A DNA stretch of 64,000 nt from Pseudomonas sp. B21-040. GTDB taxonomy: Bacteria; Pseudomonadota; Gammaproteobacteria; Pseudomonadales; Pseudomonadaceae. Position numbers and translations under genes: made by a program. Shown piece by piece: positions 59,279 to 64,000 of this stretch. The notes under the pieces are model-generated. The model had not been told where the DNA came from. It saw only the letters and a list, made by a program, of their open reading frames with translations, and did no database searches. The DNA lies in NCBI RefSeq assembly GCF_024748695.1, contig NZ_CP087176.1:5573501-5637500 (forward strand), given 5' to 3'. Position 1 is the first letter of the stretch. Each line of letters starts with the position of its first letter.

Positions 59279-61012
59279 ATGGATTGCTGGTCTTTCCTGC
59301 AACTGCCCAAAGACGCCGATGCCCGCAGCATCAAACGCAGCTATGCAAAGCTGCTGAAAACGTTCAGGCCCGATGAAGATCCGGCCGGTTTTCAGCGCTT
59401 GCGCGAAGCGTATGAAGCAGCGCTGGGGATTGCGCATTGGCGAGCCGAAAACTCGATTGAAGAGGTTGAAGTCGCGACGACTGAAACACCCACCGAGGTA
59501 TTCACGCAACCGGAGCACGTCAATCTGCCGGCGTGGGCCGAGGTGCTTGACCTGAAGCCATTGAAGTTCGAGCCGTTGAACCCGCCTCGCCTTCGGCCCC
59601 TGAACATCGAACCGCTGAATCCACCTCGTATACGGCCGCTGTACCTTAAACCGCTGGATCCCCTCCTCCTTCACGACGAACCGGTCATCGCGCCGCAGGA
59701 ACAAGCGGCACGAGCGCTACTGGAAGGACTCACGGCGCAGAACTTGCCCGAGCGTTGGGAGCAAGCCCGACACCAGCAATGCACTCAAGCGTTTGAGCAG
59801 TTGCTGCTGCGGCTTTGCTTCGATCATCCGGGTTTGCGCCGTTCGATTGCCAACTGGGCCGTGGAACATCTGGACTGGCTAGCCCCCTGGCAAAACGTCG
59901 CCATGACCGAGGAGCAGCAAGACGCACTCATCAGCGGTTTGTTGCAGGAATATCGACAAGCCTTGCAGGAACTGCTTGAAGCCGGCAAAGAGCGAGAGTT
60001 TCTCACGCAACTGAAAAGTTACACCGCCCAACCCTGGCTGCAGGTGTTCGATCGACGCCAGGAATGGCAGCGAATCATCCTGCAATTGTTCAACGACACC
60101 GAATGGAGCCTGCCGCTGTTCGACCGTGTCGGACAGGTGTTTGGCTGGGATGACAAAAAAGGCATTCATCCGGAACCGGCATCGATCTGGCAGGCCTTGA
60201 TTGAGCGCTGCAACCAGGAAAGCTTTTACGAAAACCAGCGCGCCAAGGCACGAGATGGCCGCAACTGGACTGCCGATGCTCAGGCCGCGCATTTGCTGAT
60301 GAACCCAATGCGGCCCCAACAACAGAAACAGATGATTGACGGCTTCGGCCAGGATGAATGGCAGGCCTGCCACGACCTTGCGCACACCCTCAAGTGGCGG
60401 TATCCGCAGTTGCTCTTGCGGTTGCCGCGCACCGATGTGTTTTTTTGGCGGCGTTTTTTACCACGCCCCATCGCGGCCGAAACCTGGCTGCTAGTCTGGG
60501 CGGGCTTCGCCTTGGCACTGTATTTGTTTTTTTTCCCCTCCAACCACAACTCCGTCGGCTACAGCATCGGCATACCGTTGATTGTCGCCCTCGCTCCGTT
60601 CTCGTTTTGTCGCTTCGCGCTGAGTTGGTGGGTGGTGATCACCTCCCACTTTATTGTCCAGGACCTGTGGCTGACGGAAGAACTGATTCCGCGACGCTTG
60701 AACCCGGACACGCGCTGGTTACTGATCCGCCACGGCGCACCGCAGGCCGTCATGCTGTTGCTGTTTGCGCTGCTACAGGGTTGGTTCGGGATCGTGACGT
60801 ACGTCGGTTTTATGCTGATCGGTTTCGTGCACACACGGCGCATCGGCGAACTCGACCCAGAACTTCGTGCCCGTCGTCCATGGCTGACGGCGCTGCATTG
60901 GGCGTATCTCAGCCCGCTGCAAGTGGCGTTCTTGCTGGTGATGGTCGGCCTCGACCTGGCGTGCCAGATTTACTTTCCTGAATATCACCTGACTCAGCTG
61001 CGGTTCAGCTAA
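59279..61012 (+). CDS. Membrane-anchored J-domain protein (DjlB/DjlC-like)
   Basis: Protein of 577 residues: an N-terminal J-like domain (about 1-50) whose catalytic tripeptide reads RPD (residues 30-32) instead of HPD; a proline-leucine repeat region (about 92-130) with two near-identical copies of EPLNPPRxRPL; a helical middle; and at least four membrane segments in the last 190 residues (WLLVWAGFALALYLFFF, MLLLFALLQGWFGIV). It corresponds to the E. coli HscC partners DjlB/DjlC, which carry related domains. ATG 59279 follows GGAG. Confidence 0.85.
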   Translation: MDCWSFLQLPKDADARSIKRSYAKLLKTFRPDEDPAGFQRLREAYEAALGIAHWRAENSIEEVEVATTETPTEVFTQPEHVNLPAWAEVLDLKPLKFEPLNPPRLRPLNIEPLNPPRIRPLYLKPLDPLLLHDEPVIAPQEQAARALLEGLTAQNLPERWEQARHQQCTQAFEQLLLRLCFDHPGLRRSIANWAVEHLDWLAPWQNVAMTEEQQDALISGLLQEYRQALQELLEAGKEREFLTQLKSYTAQPWLQVFDRRQEWQRIILQLFNDTEWSLPLFDRVGQVFGWDDKKGIHPEPASIWQALIERCNQESFYENQRAKARDGRNWTADAQAAHLLMNPMRPQQQKQMIDGFGQDEWQACHDLAHTLKWRYPQLLLRLPRTDVFFWRRFLPRPIAAETWLLVWAGFALALYLFFFPSNHNSVGYSIGIPLIVALAPFSFCRFALSWWVVITSHFIVQDLWLTEELIPRRLNPDTRWLLIRHGAPQAVMLLLFALLQGWFGIVTYVGFMLIGFVHTRRIGELDPELRARRPWLTALHWAYLSPLQVAFLLVMVGLDLACQIYFPEYHLTQLRFS

Positions 61013-61085
61013 ACGATGACCAGCCGATCTGCTTTAGTACGGTGACCCGCGACTCACGCGGGTCCACGCTGAAAAGGATCTGAGC

Positions 61086-62258
61086 ATGTTAAAACTCACA
61101 GGACTCACCCTGGCGGCCCTCACCCTGAGTGCCGCCGTCCATGCCGATGTCGATCTGAAGCTGGGCAGCACCGAACGCGTCACCCGGCTGTTCGCCTACC
61201 CCAACAACTGCAATGTGATCTGCTTTCGCAACTGGACGCTCGAGCAGACCGTCGAGCATTACCTGACCCAAAGCGTGCAACGCGATGGTTATGGCGCGGC
61301 CAAAGTACGGGTCAAAACCGATAACCATCAGCTCTACGCCGACATCAGCGGCGTCCCAAAAGGCTACGAAAAACCACTGGCCGCGCTGCTCGATGCAGGC
61401 GATCTGGCGTACACCGGCGCCAGCAAGCTCAATGCGGATGGCAAATGGGCCTACAACTGGTACTTGTTCCTGCCGCTGGGCATGGCCCTGGAAAACCGTA
61501 AAAGTGTCGAACTGCTGCACTTCCCACCGGATTACTCCCTGACACAAGCCCAGGATTACCTGCGTTCGGCGACCACTGATCGCTGGGCCACGCTGCTGAC
61601 CGCCAACGGCATCCCCGCCGACCAGACGCCGGGCTATCAGACCATCATCGACATCGCGCCAATCGCCGCACCGGCCAGTGCCGGCAAGGACCTGGAGGGT
61701 GTTTACGATTACTTCAAGAACTACCAGACCACCATGGTCAATGAAGTCAGCCTGAACGCCAAAGGCGCGGCGCTGCCAATGGTCGCCTTTGGCGCGCCGG
61801 TGCGTAACTGGCTCAAGCAGCAATATGGTCCGACCGTCAACGTGCTGGGGCTGGCCACGATCAGCCCGAAAGCCGGCGTGAAGGTGCCGGTGCTGGGGTC
61901 CAACCACCCGAGCTACATCTGGTACGCCGCCAACCCGGACAGCTATACCGGCGACGATGCCCAGGCCAAGGCCGATGCTGCGGGCCTGAAGGTCATGGGC
62001 CAGGACTTGAGTGCTGCGTGCTGGCAGGCCGGCATGGGCAGCAAACCGGGCAGCGACCCTGATGTTCAACTGAAAAGCTGCACACAAACCTGGCAAGTGA
62101 CCGAGACGGAAAAAACCTGCGAGTTGTTCTACACCTCGATTCGCAATCTGACACCCGAACAAGCCGTGGCCCAGTGCGCGACAACACCGATCAAGTCCCA
62201 GCTCAAACTACTGCAAGCCCCGGCGCCCGCAATGGCGATCCCGGCACCCCACCTTTAA
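61086..62258 (+). CDS. Secreted protein of unknown function
   Basis: Protein of 390 residues with a clear Sec signal peptide ending SAAVHA near residue 20. The mature N-terminus has a paired-cysteine stretch NNCNVICFRNWTLEQTVEHYL, and the C-terminal third has further cysteines (SAACW, KSCTQTW, KTCELF, AQCATT), suggesting disulfides in the periplasm. I do not recognise a family. It starts 73 bases after the J-protein gene on the same strand and could be part of that unit. ATG 61086 follows AAGGA. Confidence 0.72.
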   Translation: MLKLTGLTLAALTLSAAVHADVDLKLGSTERVTRLFAYPNNCNVICFRNWTLEQTVEHYLTQSVQRDGYGAAKVRVKTDNHQLYADISGVPKGYEKPLAALLDAGDLAYTGASKLNADGKWAYNWYLFLPLGMALENRKSVELLHFPPDYSLTQAQDYLRSATTDRWATLLTANGIPADQTPGYQTIIDIAPIAAPASAGKDLEGVYDYFKNYQTTMVNEVSLNAKGAALPMVAFGAPVRNWLKQQYGPTVNVLGLATISPKAGVKVPVLGSNHPSYIWYAANPDSYTGDDAQAKADAAGLKVMGQDLSAACWQAGMGSKPGSDPDVQLKSCTQTWQVTETEKTCELFYTSIRNLTPEQAVAQCATTPIKSQLKLLQAPAPAMAIPAPHL

Positions 62259-62266
62259 AGCAAAAA

Positions 62267-62311
62267 CGCTTTCCCGCGTACGTCATGGCTGACGCGGGAA
62301 AGCGCACTTTT
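62267..62311. terminator. Rho-independent terminator after the secreted protein gene
   Basis: CGCTTTCCCGCGT and ACGCGGGAAAGCG pair perfectly over 13 bases with a 12-base loop, preceded by AAAAA and followed by CACTTTT. Confidence 0.85.
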
Positions 62312-62438
62312 CCCCTGTCAGTTCTGACAGTAGACCGAACGTTTCAATTGCGAGAGTCTTGAGACACACCCAAGTGTTGCAGGGGCCAGCAGGATCGTTG
62401 GCGTTGGACGTCGCAACACCCAACCGACAAGGATCGTT

Positions 62439-62960
62439 ATGAAACCTCATTCCCTGAACGGAACGCGTGCACAACCACCGGACGGGATTTATCCCTTTGA
62501 AGAGTTACCCGTTCGTTTCGGGTTTCCCTCCTTCAAAGACTTCAGGATTATCCACGTCAATGAGTCAGCGACGGCCGTTGCGGCCTTGCGCGCATTCCCG
62601 CGAATCAGCCGGGTTTGCCGTGTCTCCGGGCATCTGCTGCCTTATCGCCAGCGCCATACCCGACAGCTGTCGTCCGGCATTCACCTCTACGACCCACGCT
62701 TCTGCGGGCTCTTGCGCCACTCGTGCGAGCCGAACATCTTTCTCGACATGAGTGAACTGTGGATCTGGGCGCTGAAGGACATCGCCCCCGGCGATATCCT
62801 GACGATGGATTACGCCAGCACCGAAGACAAACTGTTGCGACAGTTTGCCTGCCGCTGCGGGTCGGCCGAGTGCCGCGAATGGATCACCGGCTACGACGAG
62901 CCACCGAATGCCGACGGTGAGTTGTTCTATCAGCATTTGCACCGACGGAGCCTCAGTTGA
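62439..62960 (+). CDS. SET domain protein
   Basis: Protein of 173 residues with a SET-type methyltransferase core: LLRHSCEPNIFLDM (the RHSCxPN motif), IAPGDILTMDY (the DIxxGxELTxDY motif) and a post-SET zinc cluster CRCGSAEC. The pre-SET part is absent, as in other small bacterial SET proteins. Substrate could be a ribosomal or other lysine-containing protein; unproven. ATG 62439 follows AAGGATCGTT. Confidence 0.85.
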   Translation: MKPHSLNGTRAQPPDGIYPFEELPVRFGFPSFKDFRIIHVNESATAVAALRAFPRISRVCRVSGHLLPYRQRHTRQLSSGIHLYDPRFCGLLRHSCEPNIFLDMSELWIWALKDIAPGDILTMDYASTEDKLLRQFACRCGSAECREWITGYDEPPNADGELFYQHLHRRSLS

Positions 62961-62978
62961 CCCGAGGCTCGATCAGTC

Positions 62979-63623
62979 TTACAACGTTTCGACCGGGCGC
63001 AGGCGGTATTGCGGCGGCAATTGTTCAAACCCGCTGATGGTCGCGTTCAGGCTTTTCCAGCGACCGTCCTTGATGCCGTAGATGCAACCGTGGATCGACA
63101 GACTCTGCCCGCGATGCCAGGCGTTCTGCACAATGCTGGTATGCCCGACGTTGGCCACTTGCTGAATCACGTTGAGTTCGCAGAGACGGTCGACCCGCTC
63201 CTCCTCAGTCGCCAACTTGGCGAGCTCTTCGCGCTTTTCATAGTAAAGATCGCGAATCGAGCGCAGCCAGCCATCGATCAGGCCCAGCTGACGATCCTGC
63301 ATCGAGGCGCGCACGCCACCGCAGCCGTAGTGACCGGTGACCAGGATGTGTTTGACCTTGAGGACGTCGACCGCGTACTGAATCACTGACAGGCAGTTGA
63401 GGTCGGTGTGCAGTACCACGTTGGCCACATTGCGGTGGACGAACAGATCACCCGGCAACATGCCGACGATCTCGTTGGCCGGCACCCGTGCATCGGAACA
63501 GCCGATCCAGAGGAACTCCGGTGTCTGTTGGCGGGCCAGCTTGGCGAAGAAGTCAGGATCTTCTTTTTTGATCGCGTCAGCCCAACGCTCGTTGTTATCA
63601 ATCAGATCTTGTAAGTCGTTCAT
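62979..63623 (-). CDS. can: Beta-class carbonic anhydrase
   Basis: Interconverts CO2 and bicarbonate, supplying bicarbonate for biosynthesis. The 214-residue enzyme has zinc ligands Cys42, His98 and Cys101 (CSDAR at 42-46 and HYGCGG at 98-103) and the Asp44-Arg46 dyad. Size and MNDLQDLIDNNERWADAI start match E. coli Can. Convergent with the SET gene, no terminator obvious. Confidence 0.96.
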   Translation of the reverse strand: MNDLQDLIDNNERWADAIKKEDPDFFAKLARQQTPEFLWIGCSDARVPANEIVGMLPGDLFVHRNVANVVLHTDLNCLSVIQYAVDVLKVKHILVTGHYGCGGVRASMQDRQLGLIDGWLRSIRDLYYEKREELAKLATEEERVDRLCELNVIQQVANVGHTSIVQNAWHRGQSLSIHGCIYGIKDGRWKSLNATISGFEQLPPQYRLRPVETL

Positions 63624-63790
63624 ACAAAGAAGCCTCGAGAATGGTGCGCAGCTTTGACAGACAACCGCCCGTCGGGGTCACGCGCGCAATGCGGATAGCC
63701 GCTGACATTTAAAACTGGCGTTCCATGCCGACGGAATTCTCGGCAGCCCGGTGGGTCCACCCTAGTAAGCCCACAGTATGAGCAATTGCC

Positions 63791-64000
63791 ATGAATGATT
63801 CACGACGTCCGTTCGATGCGGTGCAGCCCGAGCCGATCGACGACAACGAAGACCGCATGGGTTCGATGCACGAACTGGATTTTGACGACGAAGAGCCCAG
63901 CGCCAAAATCGGTGACGAACTGCCCCAAACCGAACGCGAACGGCTGATGTCCGCCGAGCGTGTGCGTACAGTCGGCATAACCGGTGCCTCGATCGATGAC
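63791..64000 (+). CDS. Acidic hypothetical protein, N-terminal part (runs off window)
   Basis: ATG 63791 opens a frame to the window end, 70 codons visible. The product is strongly acidic (MNDSRRPFDAVQPEPIDDNE, then FDDEEPSAKIGDELPQTERE) and probably disordered. Similar Pseudomonas proteins are sometimes labelled serine kinase/phosphatase, which I cannot support from this part. Confidence 0.65.
   Translation, partial: MNDSRRPFDAVQPEPIDDNEDRMGSMHELDFDDEEPSAKIGDELPQTERERLMSAERVRTVGITGASIDD

Overview
The window is a GC-rich chromosomal segment of a Pseudomonas, most likely of the P. fluorescens group. The evidence is protein content, codon use, many short inverted-repeat (REP/REPIN-like) elements between genes, and a gene order from mqo through hpt-upp-uraA-hemH, phr, pagL, murI-moeB-prmC-prfA-hemA, lolB-ispE-prs-rplY-pth-ychF that matches the P. 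aeruginosa PAO1 PA4640-PA4673 region as I remember it. It is core genome: I see no insertion sequence, prophage, integrase, rRNA operon or CRISPR array.

Layout. 1-12.4 kb: the 5' part of a fatty acid-CoA ligase, a LysE exporter, a D-2-hydroxyacid dehydrogenase, rsmC, a manganese exporter gene behind a yybP-ykoY-type riboswitch, an M48 lipoprotein protease, a chemoreceptor gene broken by an in-frame amber codon, a YedK/HMCES protein, two small proteins, an acyltransferase, YajG and small hypotheticals. 12.4-20.8 kb: mqo with a long upstream region, purine and pyrimidine salvage (hpt; upp-uraA), ferrochelatase and a TIGR01777 oxidoreductase. 21.0-26.5 kb: a light/photolyase locus, with an FAD amine-oxidase-like gene and a compact operon of DUF523/DUF1722, a MerR/LitR-like regulator, photolyase, a 38-codon remnant, an SDR, and a 13-codon stub where the operon appears cut off. 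Both promoter regions carry matching TnTACA-type direct repeats. 26.5-39.4 kb: YkgJ, pagL, the overlapping hemA-prfA-prmC-moeB-murI operon, then a TPR lipoprotein, lolB, ispE, tRNA-Gln, prs, rplY, pth and ychF. 39.5-57.4 kb: accessory transport, regulation and sensing genes (EamA, GST, two AraC regulators, two MFS carriers, two chemoreceptors, tRNA-Met, DUF2817 protease, ggt, a Mop protein, ddl, AtoE). 57.5-64 kb: an HscC-type Hsp70 with its membrane J-protein, an unrecognised secreted protein, a SET-domain protein, beta-carbonic anhydrase and the start of an acidic hypothetical gene.

The most interesting material is the decaying photolyase operon (internally deleted NTF2-like remnant, truncated end, shared operator repeats), the amber-interrupted chemoreceptor, the riboswitch whose closing stem overlaps the ribosome binding site, and the HscC/J-protein/secreted-protein/SET cluster.
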